From Rhizobiaceae bacterium (GTDB lineage Bacteria > Pseudomonadota > Alphaproteobacteria > Rhizobiales > Rhizobiaceae), in assembly GCA_017644105.1 (NCBI GenBank), contig JAEPMD010000001.1, forward strand, positions 214,338 through 278,337: a stretch of 64,000 nucleotides of DNA. Direction: 5' to 3'. The notes beneath the pieces were generated by a model. It searched no databases and was not told the origin of the DNA. It saw only the letters and a list, made by a program, of their open reading frames with translations. The position numbers and the translations under genes were made by a program. Positions 9,536 through 17,917 of this stretch are shown here, piece after piece; the first letter of the stretch is position 1; each line of letters opens with the position of its first letter.

Positions 9536-9964
9536 TTATCCACCTCGGCCTATATATAAGTAATGTTTGTATATTGATTTATTGTTATTAGAGTCTGTGA
9601 AGATCGGTTATTATATATAACGCACAATCTATCAACAGCCTATCCACATTCTTGTCGCATGAGTTTTGTTTTTGTTCTCGAGACAGAATTTTCAAAAACT
9701 CATAATTTTCAGATGCTTATACTTAAGCATAAATTTATCCCCATAATCAGATCGATAATTCCAAAACAATTCGGATTTTATGCACAGACATCTCAATTGT
9801 GTATAACTTCCAACTTATTCATGTGAGTTTTCCAAAAAAATTTCGAATTCAAAGTTATCCATAATGCTCAACAGGTGCTAAAGAAAATTGTGGTTAAGAA
9901 TCCGTTAAAAATTGACTCTTTGATAGAAGCAGCCGGGTTAGAAAAACATTGGGTATTCCAAAAT
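9536..9964. other. Probable chromosomal origin of replication (oriC)
   Basis: A gene-free, AT-rich stretch of 429 bases between divergent hemE and maf. Five sequences match the DnaA box TTATNCACA exactly or with one mismatch: 9640-9648, 9735-9743, 9778-9786 (exact), 9798-9806 (exact, minus strand) and 9855-9863. A near-CtrA site TTAA-N7-TTTA (9723-9737) overlaps the second box. A perfect palindrome ATGCTTA/TAAGCAT lies at 9713-9730. GANTC methylation sites occur at 9591 and just inside maf at 9898 and 9914. AT-rich runs at 9551-9620 could be the unwinding element. Genes diverge from here on both sides and parABS lies 4-7 kb away. If the maf GTG at 9875 were used, the right edge would move there. 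Confidence 0.85.
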
Positions 9965-10564
9965 ATGAATAATGACATCATTCTCGCCTCGCAAAGCATC
10001 CATCGTAAAAACTTAATGGAAAATGCTGGCCTTACTTTCACGTCTCAGCCGGCAGAGATTGATGAACGCGCAATTGAAGTCGCCATTGAGGGCACGGGCA
10101 CAACGCCCAAGGAATTAGCGCTTATTCTTGCAAGTGCCAAAGCACTTGATGTGTCACAGAAAAACCCTGATGCATACGTAATCGGATCAGATCAGACTTT
10201 GTCGTTAGATGATGAATTATTTCACAAACCTATAGATATGGAAGCCGCCCGCCGAACATTGCTTAAATTGTCGGGCACAACGCACGAATTAAATAGCGGT
10301 ATATCGATCGCGAAAAATGGTGAAAGCATCTGGCAACATGTGTCTATTGCGGAACTCACAATGCGAGACTTAAGTCCTGAATTTATTGGCCGGCATTTAT
10401 CAGATGCAGGCGATGATATTCTAACTTCTGTGGGTGCTTATCAGCTTGAAAAAACCGGTGTGCAATTATTTGAGAAAATCGAAGGTGATTTCTTTACAAT
10501 CGTAGGCCTTCCCATGCTGCCGCTTCTCGCTAAACTCCGCGAACTTAAAGTGATTGAGGCTTAA
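9965..10564 (+). CDS. maf: Maf-family nucleoside triphosphate pyrophosphatase
   Basis: Hydrolyses non-canonical or selected NTPs to NMP and PPi; the family is linked to nucleotide-pool cleaning and division control. The ATG at 9965 ([11 protein letters not shown]) gives 199 residues and the usual N-terminus. An in-frame GTG at 9875 would add 30 residues that do not look like Maf and would run into the DnaA-box region. The S-x-S-x-x-R substrate motif reads SQSIHR, then DERAIE, the metal-binding SDQT, and GAYQLE. It is the first gene right of the origin and lies 3 bases before aroE. Exact substrate cannot be told. Confidence 0.9.
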   Translation: MNNDIILASQSIHRKNLMENAGLTFTSQPAEIDERAIEVAIEGTGTTPKELALILASAKALDVSQKNPDAYVIGSDQTLSLDDELFHKPIDMEAARRTLLKLSGTTHELNSGISIAKNGESIWQHVSIAELTMRDLSPEFIGRHLSDAGDDILTSVGAYQLEKTGVQLFEKIEGDFFTIVGLPMLPLLAKLRELKVIEA

Positions 10565-10567
10565 CCC

Positions 10568-11413
10568 ATGAAAAATGCTCCAAAAAACGCTTTCGTGACC
10601 GGCTTTCCAATAAAACAATCCAAATCACCTCTCATTCATGGGTATTGGCTCAATGATCTTCATATTGATGGCACATATCGGGCCGTTGAACTTGCAGAAG
10701 ACGGTTTCTCAGAATTTATCGCAAAACTTAAAAATGGTGATGCGGATTTCGAAGGCGGTAACGTCACCATGCCTTTTAAAGAGGAAGCTTTTCAATTGGT
10801 TGATGAGCGCGATGCTATTGCTGAAAAAATAGGTGCGGTGAATACTATTTATCGAAAAGATGGCAAATTGTGTGGCACCAATACCGACGCCTATGGTTTC
10901 GCTGCTAATCTGGATGATTTAGTACCCCAATGGCGTCCTGAAGCAAAAAATACGAGCAAAGCAGTTGTTTTCGGTGCCGGAGGTGCCAGCCGCGCCATAC
11001 TTTATGCTTTGATTGAAGCAGGATTTAGCGAAGTCGCGCTTTATAATCGCACTTTATCGCGCGCTGAAACACTCGCGGGTGAATTTGGCCTCAGAGTTAC
11101 AGCTTATCAGATTGATGATGTAGATCATGGGCTTAAAAACGCAGATCTTTTCGTCAATACATCTTCATTAGGAATGCATGGAACGCCCGTGCCTGATCTA
11201 AATTTTGCTTCTATGGCTGAGGGGGCGATTGCGACCGATATTGTCTATCATCCTTTAAAGACAAAGTTCTTAGAAAATGCCGAAAAACAGGGCATTGCGA
11301 TAGCTGATGGTTTTGGCATGTTATTGCATCAGGCAGTCCCTGGTTTTGAACACTGGTTCGGTGCGCGCCCAAAAGTGACCAAAACATTGCGCGATAAGAT
11401 ATTAAATGGATAA
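10568..11413 (+). CDS. aroE: Shikimate dehydrogenase (NADP+)
   Basis: Reduces 3-dehydroshikimate to shikimate in the aromatic amino acid pathway. 281 residues. The substrate motif SKSPLIH is at about residues 19-25, the catalytic lysine lies in NVTMPFKE, and NTDAYGF carries the catalytic aspartate. The nucleotide-binding loop is VFGAGGASRAI, with NRTLSRAE as the NADP phosphate-contact region. The C-terminal GFGMLLHQA block is intact. It sits 3 bases after maf and about 7 before coaE, in one apparent operon. Confidence 0.96.
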   Translation: MKNAPKNAFVTGFPIKQSKSPLIHGYWLNDLHIDGTYRAVELAEDGFSEFIAKLKNGDADFEGGNVTMPFKEEAFQLVDERDAIAEKIGAVNTIYRKDGKLCGTNTDAYGFAANLDDLVPQWRPEAKNTSKAVVFGAGGASRAILYALIEAGFSEVALYNRTLSRAETLAGEFGLRVTAYQIDDVDHGLKNADLFVNTSSLGMHGTPVPDLNFASMAEGAIATDIVYHPLKTKFLENAEKQGIAIADGFGMLLHQAVPGFEHWFGARPKVTKTLRDKILNG

Positions 11414-11420
11414 TCGCGAT

Positions 11421-12005
11421 ATGAAGATCATTGGATTAACCGGTTCAATCGGAATGGGAAAAACCACAACGGCGCAAATGTTTGAAAAGCATGGCGTTCC
11501 TACCATTGATGCTGATGAAATAGTTCATGATCTTTATGAAAATGAAGCGGTGGCTTTAATTGAAGACGCGTTTCCAGACACAACGGATGAAAACGGTGTG
11601 GATCGCATAAAATTATCGCAGGCCGTGATTGGACAACCAGAAAATTTTGCAAAACTGGAAGCGATCATTCATCCGCTTGTACGACAAAAACAAGATGAAT
11701 TTATAAAATTTCATCGAGCGCAAGGCGCGGATCTGGTATTGCTGGATATACCGCTTTTATTTGAGACAAATGCGCAGTCGCGTGTCGATATCATTGTGGT
11801 CGTCACATGTGACGCAGATATTCAAAAACAACGTGTCTTAGCGCGAAAAAACATGAGCGAAGAGAAATTCGCGGCAATTTTGGAAAAACAGCTCCCGGAT
11901 GCTGAAAAACGCAAATTAGCCGACCATATTGTGGATACTTCAGAGAGTTTTGAAAATACCGAAGCGCAAGTTGTAGCGCTATTAGATGCCTTGCGGCTAA
12001 ACTGA
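11421..12005 (+). CDS. coaE: Dephospho-CoA kinase
   Basis: Last step of coenzyme A synthesis: phosphorylates the 3'-hydroxyl of dephospho-CoA. The ATG at 11421 (MKIIGLTGSIGMGK) gives 194 residues and the usual N-terminus; an upstream ATG at 11406, overlapping aroE, would add five. The P-loop is GSIGMGKTT, followed by DADEIVHDLY (substrate site) and LLDIPLLFE. The C-terminal helices have NMSEEKF and the KRKLADHIVDT motif. It follows aroE closely and precedes dnaQ by 30 bases. Confidence 0.95.
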   Translation: MKIIGLTGSIGMGKTTTAQMFEKHGVPTIDADEIVHDLYENEAVALIEDAFPDTTDENGVDRIKLSQAVIGQPENFAKLEAIIHPLVRQKQDEFIKFHRAQGADLVLLDIPLLFETNAQSRVDIIVVVTCDADIQKQRVLARKNMSEEKFAAILEKQLPDAEKRKLADHIVDTSESFENTEAQVVALLDALRLN

Positions 12006-12035
12006 GAACCCAAATCACTATTTCAAAGGCACAAT

Positions 12036-12731
12036 ATGCGCGAAATTATCTTCGATACGGAAACAACCGGGCTCAGCAACAAAGACGACCGAATTATCGA
12101 ATTTGGTGGCGTCGAGCTAGAGAACAAATTTCCGACCGGCAATTTTTTGCATATTTACATCAATCCGGAAGGCAAACAGGTCCATCCTGATGCACTTGAA
12201 GTTCATGGGATCACCGATGAGTTTCTGCTTGATAAGCCAACATTTAAAGATATTGCCGACGAAATGCTGGAATTTGTCAAAGGCGCCAAGCTGGTTGCGC
12301 ATAACGCAAACTTCGATATGGGCTTTTTAAATGCTGAACTTGCAAGATTAGACAAACTTCCGATCGGCAACGAGCATGTCATTGATACTTTGGCGATTGC
12401 ACGACGCAAACACCCAATGGGGCCAAACAGTCTTGATGCTCTTTGCCGTAGATATGGCATTGATAATTCAAAGCGCGAAAAACACGGCGCGTTGCTCGAT
12501 GCAGAACTCTTAGCGGAAGTTTATATTGAATTATCAGGCGGCAAACAAACCGCGTTGAGCTTGGTTAGCAATTCAAGTTCGACTGAACAAAGTACAGATG
12601 TATCTCAGGAAACAGTACAAATTCAAACACGTCCGAACCCTTTACCACCGCGCATTACCGATGATGAAAGAAAAGCTCATGCCAAGCTTGTTGAGGATCT
12701 TGGCGAAAACGCGATCTGGGCTAAATCCTGA
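12036..12731 (+). CDS. dnaQ: DNA polymerase III subunit epsilon (proofreading exonuclease)
   Basis: 3'-5' exonuclease of the replicative polymerase. 231 residues. The DEDDh motifs are all present: FDTETTGL (Exo I, about residues 6-13), HNANFDMGF (Exo II) and HGALLDAELL (Exo III, with catalytic His and Asp). A variable linker follows, then a short C-terminal segment that in this family binds the alpha subunit. It closes the maf-aroE-coaE-dnaQ run beside the origin. A hairpin at 12741-12774 follows it, though its U-tract favours the opposite strand. Confidence 0.96.
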   Translation: MREIIFDTETTGLSNKDDRIIEFGGVELENKFPTGNFLHIYINPEGKQVHPDALEVHGITDEFLLDKPTFKDIADEMLEFVKGAKLVAHNANFDMGFLNAELARLDKLPIGNEHVIDTLAIARRKHPMGPNSLDALCRRYGIDNSKREKHGALLDAELLAEVYIELSGGKQTALSLVSNSSSTEQSTDVSQETVQIQTRPNPLPPRITDDERKAHAKLVEDLGENAIWAKS

Positions 12732-12740
12732 ATATAAAAA

Positions 12741-12774
12741 ACCGGCCGAGATCGGAATGATTGATCTGGCCGGT
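12741..12774 (-). terminator. Rho-independent terminator for secB
   Basis: ACCGGCC plus AGATC pairs with GATCT plus GGCCGGT (12 pairs, one bulged G, 9-base loop). Read on the minus strand the stem is followed by TTTTTATATT, so it best serves secB. On the plus strand it could slow polymerase after dnaQ but has only a poor T-run. Confidence 0.8.
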
Positions 12775-12797
12775 CAGTATCTTTTATTTAACGCTGC

Positions 12798-13304
12798 TTA
12801 GTTTGATTTTGGCGCTTCAACTTTCGCTTTCGCTTGTTCTTCAGCCATGCGCTGTTGGAACATTTGAGCAAAATCAATTGGGTCAATCATCAATGGCGGG
12901 AAGCCACCATTGCGTGTTGCATCAGCAACAATCTGACGTGCAAATGGGAAGAGTAGGCGCGGGCACTCAATAAACAGAACTGGTAGAACATGCTCCTGAG
13001 GGAAATTAGCTACGCGGAAAATACCGCCATAAACCAATTCAACATGGAAAAGCTGCTCATCGCCATTTTTAGCATCTGCAGTTAAGTTCAAAACCACATC
13101 AAAGTCAGTTTGTGACAAAGGATTGGCGTTCACATTGACATTGATATTAATGTCAGGCGCTTTTTCCTTTGGACCAAGAGACTTAGGTGCACCAGGATTT
13201 TCAAAAGATAAATCTTTGATATATTGAGTGAGAATATTCAAAGATGGTGGTGTAGCAGCTTCGCTGTTTGATCCAGCAGCGTTGTTATCAGCTTTATCTG
13301 ACAT
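12798..13304 (-). CDS. secB: Protein-export chaperone SecB
   Basis: Cytosolic tetrameric chaperone that keeps preproteins unfolded and hands them to SecA. 168 residues, usual for Alphaproteobacteria. The conserved core starts at [17 protein letters not shown] (about residue 24), then [20 protein letters not shown] and the proline-rich [25 protein letters not shown] block. The C-terminal tail is variable and charged. A clear GGAAA ribosome site precedes the ATG. It sits in the usual dnaQ-secB-fxsA order and ends in its own terminator. Confidence 0.97.
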   Translation of the reverse strand: MSDKADNNAAGSNSEAATPPSLNILTQYIKDLSFENPGAPKSLGPKEKAPDININVNVNANPLSQTDFDVVLNLTADAKNGDEQLFHVELVYGGIFRVANFPQEHVLPVLFIECPRLLFPFARQIVADATRNGGFPPLMIDPIDFAQMFQQRMAEEQAKAKVEAPKSN

Positions 13305-13422
13305 AATAATTTCCTTTATTTCCTCGTTGGCTGCGATTTTCCCAACAGCCGCTTATTTGAAAAATCTTGCGGGTGAGCTAGCATCTCAAACCATGCCTTA
13401 CAACCAAAAAAAGGTAAAAATT

Positions 13423-13959
13423 CTATTTCGGCTTGTTTTCGTCATCAATCCAAGGGGAATGTGGATTGGGTTCTGAGCTCGGATTTGGCTCTGGATCGCG
13501 TGAATATTCATCTTCATTTAGATCCACAAATGGTTCACCTTGGTAATTGGGACCACGAGACGCACCAGCACCCTGGCCAAACGCGCTTCCACCAACATTG
13601 ATGACATTGATGCGTGTTTTCAAAAAGTTCCAAGCCAAATCTCTAAACGGTGGGAAGAATAGCAGAAAACCGATGGAATCGGTTACAAATCCGGGCGTTA
13701 GAAGCAAAACGCCGGCGATCATAATCATCGCACCATGAACCAGTTCACGCCCTGGAATATTACCCGAACGGCTTTCCGCCTGCAGTTTTTGTAGGATCGA
13801 TAGACCCTGTTGACGCAAGAAAAAAGTGCCCAAAATGGCCGTGACCAAAATCATGCCCAATGTTGGAAATACACCGATCTGCCCTCCGACAAGGATGAAT
13901 ACGGTAATTTCCAGAATTGGAATCACCAATAATAAGAACGGAATGAGTGAAAATGCCAT
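13423..13959 (-). CDS. fxsA: FxsA family membrane protein
   Basis: 178 residues. The first 95 residues hold about three hydrophobic segments (residues 5-27, 30-48 and 75-95) with the family signature: an N-terminal PILEI, then LRQQG and a GVLLLTPGFVTDSIGFLL loop. The C-terminal 70 residues are hydrophilic and rich in Asp, Glu, Pro and Asn, probably disordered and cytosolic. E. coli FxsA is known for relieving F-exclusion of phage T7; its cellular role is otherwise unclear. It lies 118 bases upstream of secB on the same strand and is divergent from the Tim44-like gene. Confidence 0.9.
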   Translation of the reverse strand: MAFSLIPFLLLVIPILEITVFILVGGQIGVFPTLGMILVTAILGTFFLRQQGLSILQKLQAESRSGNIPGRELVHGAMIMIAGVLLLTPGFVTDSIGFLLFFPPFRDLAWNFLKTRINVINVGGSAFGQGAGASRGPNYQGEPFVDLNEDEYSRDPEPNPSSEPNPHSPWIDDENKPK

Positions 13960-14097
13960 AAAATCGGATACATTCTAAAGAGTTGAAGCGTTCATATTCG
14001 TCAATTTAGTGCGTAACTGCGATCTAAAATGACGTCGTTTCGTATAGATAATGCATGTTCTTGCATTTTTAAAGGTAAATGGATTTGAATGCGCGGC

Positions 14098-14118
14098 ATA
14101 AGCACTCTATATGCTTAT
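14098..14118. repeat. Inverted repeat upstream of the Tim44-like gene
   Basis: ATAAGCA and TGCTTAT form perfect 7-base arms around a 7-base spacer, 17 bases before the ATG at 14136 in the divergent fxsA/Tim44 gap. There is no T-run, so it is not a terminator. It could be an operator or chance symmetry in AT-rich DNA. The heptamer resembles the palindrome arms at 9713-9730. Confidence 0.35.
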
Positions 14119-14135
14119 ATAGACGAATAATTTAG

Positions 14136-14852
14136 ATGGCGATTCTGATGGGTTCTTTTGATTTTACAACTTTGTTCTTTTTTGTTGTTGCTGTGATTGT
14201 GTTTATCCAATTGCGCGGTGTGCTGGGTAAACGAACTGGACACGAGAAGGATCACCACCATCGCCAGCGCGAAATCAACGACATGTATACTGGCCCAGAA
14301 GACGATTCAAATGTCGTAACTTTGCCACGTCGTGATGATGCAGAAGAGCCGATCAACAAATATTTAAATATCGACAGCTATGCCGAACCGGGTACGCCAC
14401 TCAACGATCAATTGCGAAATGTCATTCAGGCTGATCCAAATTTTGCACCAAAGCAATTTGTTGATGGCGCAAAAATGGCTTACGAGATGATTGTCACAGC
14501 ATTTGCGTATGGTAATCGTAAGGAACTAAAAAATCTTTTATCTCGTGATGTTTATGACAGCTATGTCGCTGCGATCAATGAACGCGAATCCCGCAAAGAA
14601 ACCGTAAGATTTGATTTTGTTGGTGTTGATAAAGCTGAAATCGTTCAAGCTGAAGTGGTTGGACGCAATGTTAACGTTACAGTTCGACTTGTCAGCCAGA
14701 TCATTTCAGCCACACTTGATAGTGGCGAAGATGTCGTCGAAGGTGATTTAGAAGAAATCGCAGAGGTGATCGATATCTGGACATTCTCTCGTGATGTGAA
14801 ATCACGCGATCCTAATTGGCGCTTGGTCGCATCCGAGCCAGATAACGGCTAA
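14136..14852 (+). CDS. Tim44/TimA family putative adaptor protein
   Basis: 238 residues. A single N-terminal membrane segment (about residues 8-26) is followed by a charged linker and a C-terminal Tim44-like domain (about 105-235) of the fold shared by mitochondrial Tim44 and ribosomal L45. Alphaproteobacterial members are thought to be inner-membrane adaptor proteins; the bacterial function is not settled. The second ATG at 14148 (MGSFDF) gives the N-terminus more common in the family and may be the true start. The gene heads a tight run with mltA, smr and an XRE regulator, and secB is nearby. Confidence 0.85.
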   Translation: MAILMGSFDFTTLFFFVVAVIVFIQLRGVLGKRTGHEKDHHHRQREINDMYTGPEDDSNVVTLPRRDDAEEPINKYLNIDSYAEPGTPLNDQLRNVIQADPNFAPKQFVDGAKMAYEMIVTAFAYGNRKELKNLLSRDVYDSYVAAINERESRKETVRFDFVGVDKAEIVQAEVVGRNVNVTVRLVSQIISATLDSGEDVVEGDLEEIAEVIDIWTFSRDVKSRDPNWRLVASEPDNG

Positions 14853-14870
14853 CCAAACTGACTTGTCAAT

Positions 14871-15962
14871 ATGACGGATAATCTCCAGCCAGTCCGATTT
14901 TCTGATATCCCAGGCTGGCAGGTTGATGATCATCAAAAAGCATTTCAAGCGTTCCTTCAATCAGCGCGATCTCACTTAGACGTAAAACCATATCGCCAAA
15001 AATCATTACCATTTGATGGTGATAGATTTAACGCTGTCTGCCGTGAGGCAGTTGATTTATCAAGCGGTGGAAATCTCGCAAAAGAAACAGCAAAAGCGTT
15101 TTTTGAACAAAACTTTTCTCCTTTTTTAGTCACTGAAGATGGCTTTGTGACAGGCTATTATGAACCTGAAATCGATGTCCGTTTTGAAAAAGATGAGATT
15201 TTTAAATATCTATTTTATAAAAGACCAAACGATCTGATCGACATCGATAATCCTGACAATCCGCCGGCAAGTATTGAAAAGGGCACTATGTTTGCGCACA
15301 GAACGGAAGACGGTCTCGTTCCATACGCGGATCGGAAAGCGATTGATCAAGGGTTCTTAAAAGATCAAAATTTAGAAATCGCTTATGCCAAAAGCAAAGC
15401 AGATGTTTATTTCATCCATATTCAAGGCTCAGCAAGATTAAAGGGAGAAAATGGCGATATAAAACGCATATCCTATGCGGCAAAATCGGGGCATTCCTAT
15501 ACATCAATTGGTAAAATTCTGATCGAACGAGGCGAAATTCATCCAGACAACATGTCGATGGCTGCCATACGTCAATGGATGGATGAAAACTCATCTTCGA
15601 TTGATGAGCTGTTATGGCAAAATCAGTCCTATATTTTCTTCGCGGAAATTACAAACTTTGATCCGTTAATGGGGCCCATTGGTGCCGCTAAAATTCAGCT
15701 CATGGATCAGCGCTCTCTGGCTGTTGACAAAAATATCTATCAGTTTGGTTTGCCAATTTTCATCAATGCCGAAAACGCGCCGGTCAACGCGCTAAGACGA
15801 AACTTTCGACAACTCATGATCGCTCATGACACAGGTTCGGCAATTTTAGGGTCAGCTAGGGGTGATATTTTTATAGGAACTGGTTTAAAAGCAGGCGAAA
15901 TAGCTGGCGGGATTGCTCATCAAGCCAGTTTTTTTGTGCTATTACCGGGTGAAAATAATTAA
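14871..15962 (+). CDS. mltA: Membrane-bound lytic murein transglycosylase A
   Basis: Cleaves the MurNAc-GlcNAc bond of peptidoglycan, giving 1,6-anhydro-MurNAc ends. 363 residues. The MltA core contains the FVTGYYEPEIDV block and the C-terminal 3D domain, with the catalytic aspartate expected in AHDTGSAILGSARGDIFIGTG. I see no convincing lipobox or strong signal peptide at the chosen ATG, which is unusual for a periplasmic enzyme, though rhizobial homologs often look like this. It lies 18 bases after the Tim44-like gene and 9 before smr. Its products could feed the AmgK-MurU recycling route encoded at 37933-40203. Confidence 0.93.
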   Translation: MTDNLQPVRFSDIPGWQVDDHQKAFQAFLQSARSHLDVKPYRQKSLPFDGDRFNAVCREAVDLSSGGNLAKETAKAFFEQNFSPFLVTEDGFVTGYYEPEIDVRFEKDEIFKYLFYKRPNDLIDIDNPDNPPASIEKGTMFAHRTEDGLVPYADRKAIDQGFLKDQNLEIAYAKSKADVYFIHIQGSARLKGENGDIKRISYAAKSGHSYTSIGKILIERGEIHPDNMSMAAIRQWMDENSSSIDELLWQNQSYIFFAEITNFDPLMGPIGAAKIQLMDQRSLAVDKNIYQFGLPIFINAENAPVNALRRNFRQLMIAHDTGSAILGSARGDIFIGTGLKAGEIAGGIAHQASFFVLLPGENN

Positions 15963-15971
15963 CGGGCGCAG

Positions 15972-16544
15972 ATGTCAAAACGGGTTAAAAAACTATCATT
16001 GGATGATCAAAAGGTTTGGCGTCATGTCACGCAAACCGTCATTCCCTATGGTGATCCGTTTGAAGGAGACGCCTTTGAAGATGAGCTTAACCAAGAGGAA
16101 GAGCTAAAAAGCGTCAAACCTGAAAAAGCACGATTGCGCTCCACAGCGGAGAGCTATTCGCCACCAATCCCACAACCGAAAACAAAAATAACCTCGAGTG
16201 ATTTGCACCCCATTGAACGCCCAGTCCATAAAAAAATCGCCAAAGGACGGGTATCGATTGATGCGACGATCGATCTGCATGGCATGACCCAGCAAATCGC
16301 TCATCGTGCACTTTATAATTTCTTAACGGACGCCTATCTTTGCGGAGACCGGCACGTTTTGGTCATCACCGGAAAAGGAAATTCTTCGGGCGGACGAGGC
16401 ATATTGCGCCAGGTTGTGCCCGAATGGTTCAAAAATCCAGAATTTAAGGAACTGGTATCGGGATTTCGCGCATCCGCCCAACATCATGGCGGTGATGGCG
16501 CGCTATATGTGCGTTTGCGGCGCAAGCATGATCCGCGACTTTAA
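15972..16544 (+). CDS. Smr-domain protein
   Basis: 190 residues. The first 95 are charged and variable, and the last 90 form a small MutS-related (Smr) domain with IDLHGMTQ (about residues 99-106), VLVITGKGN and the GGRGILRQVVPEWF block. Stand-alone Smr proteins are proposed DNA or RNA nucleases, some acting on stalled ribosomes; this one's role is unknown. It is the third gene of the Tim44-mltA-smr-XRE run. Its stop is 16 bases before the next start. Confidence 0.92.
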   Translation: MSKRVKKLSLDDQKVWRHVTQTVIPYGDPFEGDAFEDELNQEEELKSVKPEKARLRSTAESYSPPIPQPKTKITSSDLHPIERPVHKKIAKGRVSIDATIDLHGMTQQIAHRALYNFLTDAYLCGDRHVLVITGKGNSSGGRGILRQVVPEWFKNPEFKELVSGFRASAQHHGGDGALYVRLRRKHDPRL

Positions 16545-16560
16545 GGTATGGAACTTTGCG

Positions 16561-16914
16561 ATGACCCCATTTGGTAAAGCTATTCGAGATTTAAGAGAAG
16601 AACGCGGCATTACGCAAAAACAAATGGCGAAAGCGCTCAATGTTACGCCTGCTTATCTTTCAGCCTTAGAGCATGGCCATCGATCAAAACCAAACTGGCA
16701 TTTTGTTCAACGCATCATCGGATATTTCAACATTATTTGGGACGATGCCGAAGATTTGATGAATCTTGCAGGTATTTCGGATCCAAAGATAACCATCGAC
16801 ACATCCGGTTTATCGCCAAAAGCCACTGAAACAGCCAATCATTTGGCAAAAAAGATCGCACGTTTATCAGATAATGATCTGGATGATATCAAAAAGATTA
16901 TCGACGGTGCTTAA
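16561..16914 (+). CDS. XRE-family helix-turn-helix regulator
   Basis: 117 residues from the ATG at 16561 (MTPFGKAIRDLREER). An open frame continues upstream inside smr but is not coding. A Cro/cI-type HTH spans about residues 4-62 (GITQKQMAKALNVTPAYLSALEHGHRS is helices 2-3 and the following turn). The C-terminal half has helices suited to dimerisation. A regulator at this place after mltA-smr is conserved in Rhizobiales. Its targets are unknown; autoregulation of the run is plausible but not shown. Confidence 0.9.
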   Translation: MTPFGKAIRDLREERGITQKQMAKALNVTPAYLSALEHGHRSKPNWHFVQRIIGYFNIIWDDAEDLMNLAGISDPKITIDTSGLSPKATETANHLAKKIARLSDNDLDDIKKIIDGA

Positions 16915-16935
16915 ATCTTGAATGTTTAGGACAGA

Positions 16936-17883
16936 CTACCACTTTGCAATAATGCTACGGAGTTCTTTTTCGTGCTTATTGACGAACCAACCGTAGTAAT
17001 TTTCCCGAGGATATCTGCGGCCGCTGCGGCGAAAACTTTTCGCGCGCTCATCTGGCTTGCCAAGATTATATAAAGTCGCTGTTAGGCCCGGGTTTTTGGA
17101 AATATCAACGCGGCCGGTTTTCTTATATTCGTCAATGGAAACTCTGATCGAGGCTGCCATATAGGTTAATGTCGTGTTTGGATCCATGATGGCTTTATAG
17201 ACACCGCGTGCATCGGAGGCCTTGATTTTCTTGTGCTTCGTCGTTGCATTGACTTTATCGGTGAGTTTGAGCGCCGTTAGTGGATTTATCTGACCAAGTC
17301 CAAATGTCTGACCCGCGTAAAATGGCTGAAAAAACACAGCGCTAAAACGGCCCTTGGGATATTTTGTCCCGTCGACTTTTTTGCCACTAAATTTTTTGTT
17401 CCAAATATTTTCACGGCAAGACCAGAGTTCAAATGAACCCTTGGCTTTTCCGCATGTTTTAAATTCGTCACGCGCGACGAAATCCATTACGTTTTCATCG
17501 CCGTGCTTGAATTCAAATTTATTCGTCGTATAGGCGGCAACTTTAACCAAATAGGATTGGAAGGTGTCATAAATGTCAACGTTAAATGTATGTTCGCCAA
17601 CGATGGCACCAACCATGTGGATAGGATCAATTTTGTAGGCAGCGGCATATTTTTTAATACCCCGCTGCAATTTACGATCATTTTCAAGAAGCTTTTTGAC
17701 TTTTTCGTATTTTGCGTCAAAAGTTGTGTTCTTGGCAGACGTCCGGCGGCTTGATGCGCCTGGAATTTTCGGTTGTTTGGAATAACGATTTCCGCTGGGG
17801 ACGACGCGCGCAGAAGCAGCAGCAGCAAAATCTACTGATAATAGACCAATAACAGCCCCTATAGCGATCAGTCCCCGCATCAC
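16936..17883 (-). CDS. DUF1402 family secreted protein, lysozyme-like
   Basis: 315 residues. A signal peptide is visible at about 1-23 (hydrophobic run ending AAAASA). A basic linker follows, then a domain with AIVGEHTFNVDIYD and FGLGQINPLTALKLTD, which resembles the Glu-centred active region and GLGQI-type motif of soluble lytic transglycosylases. The call to DUF1402 rests on remembered rhizobial neighbours of hslU. A periplasmic murein-cleaving role is inference. It lies downstream of hslU and converges with the XRE regulator, with no obvious terminator between them. Confidence 0.78.
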   Translation of the reverse strand: MMRGLIAIGAVIGLLSVDFAAAASARVVPSGNRYSKQPKIPGASSRRTSAKNTTFDAKYEKVKKLLENDRKLQRGIKKYAAAYKIDPIHMVGAIVGEHTFNVDIYDTFQSYLVKVAAYTTNKFEFKHGDENVMDFVARDEFKTCGKAKGSFELWSCRENIWNKKFSGKKVDGTKYPKGRFSAVFFQPFYAGQTFGLGQINPLTALKLTDKVNATTKHKKIKASDARGVYKAIMDPNTTLTYMAASIRVSIDEYKKTGRVDISKNPGLTATLYNLGKPDERAKSFRRSGRRYPRENYYGWFVNKHEKELRSIIAKW

Positions 17884-17917
17884 ACCAAAATCCTATCTGC
17901 CCATTTACATGATTTAT

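Noticed and set aside
9875..9964. N-terminal extension of Maf from a GTG at 9875
   Set aside because: The 30 added residues do not resemble Maf proteins, and the ATG at 9965 gives the standard N-terminus.
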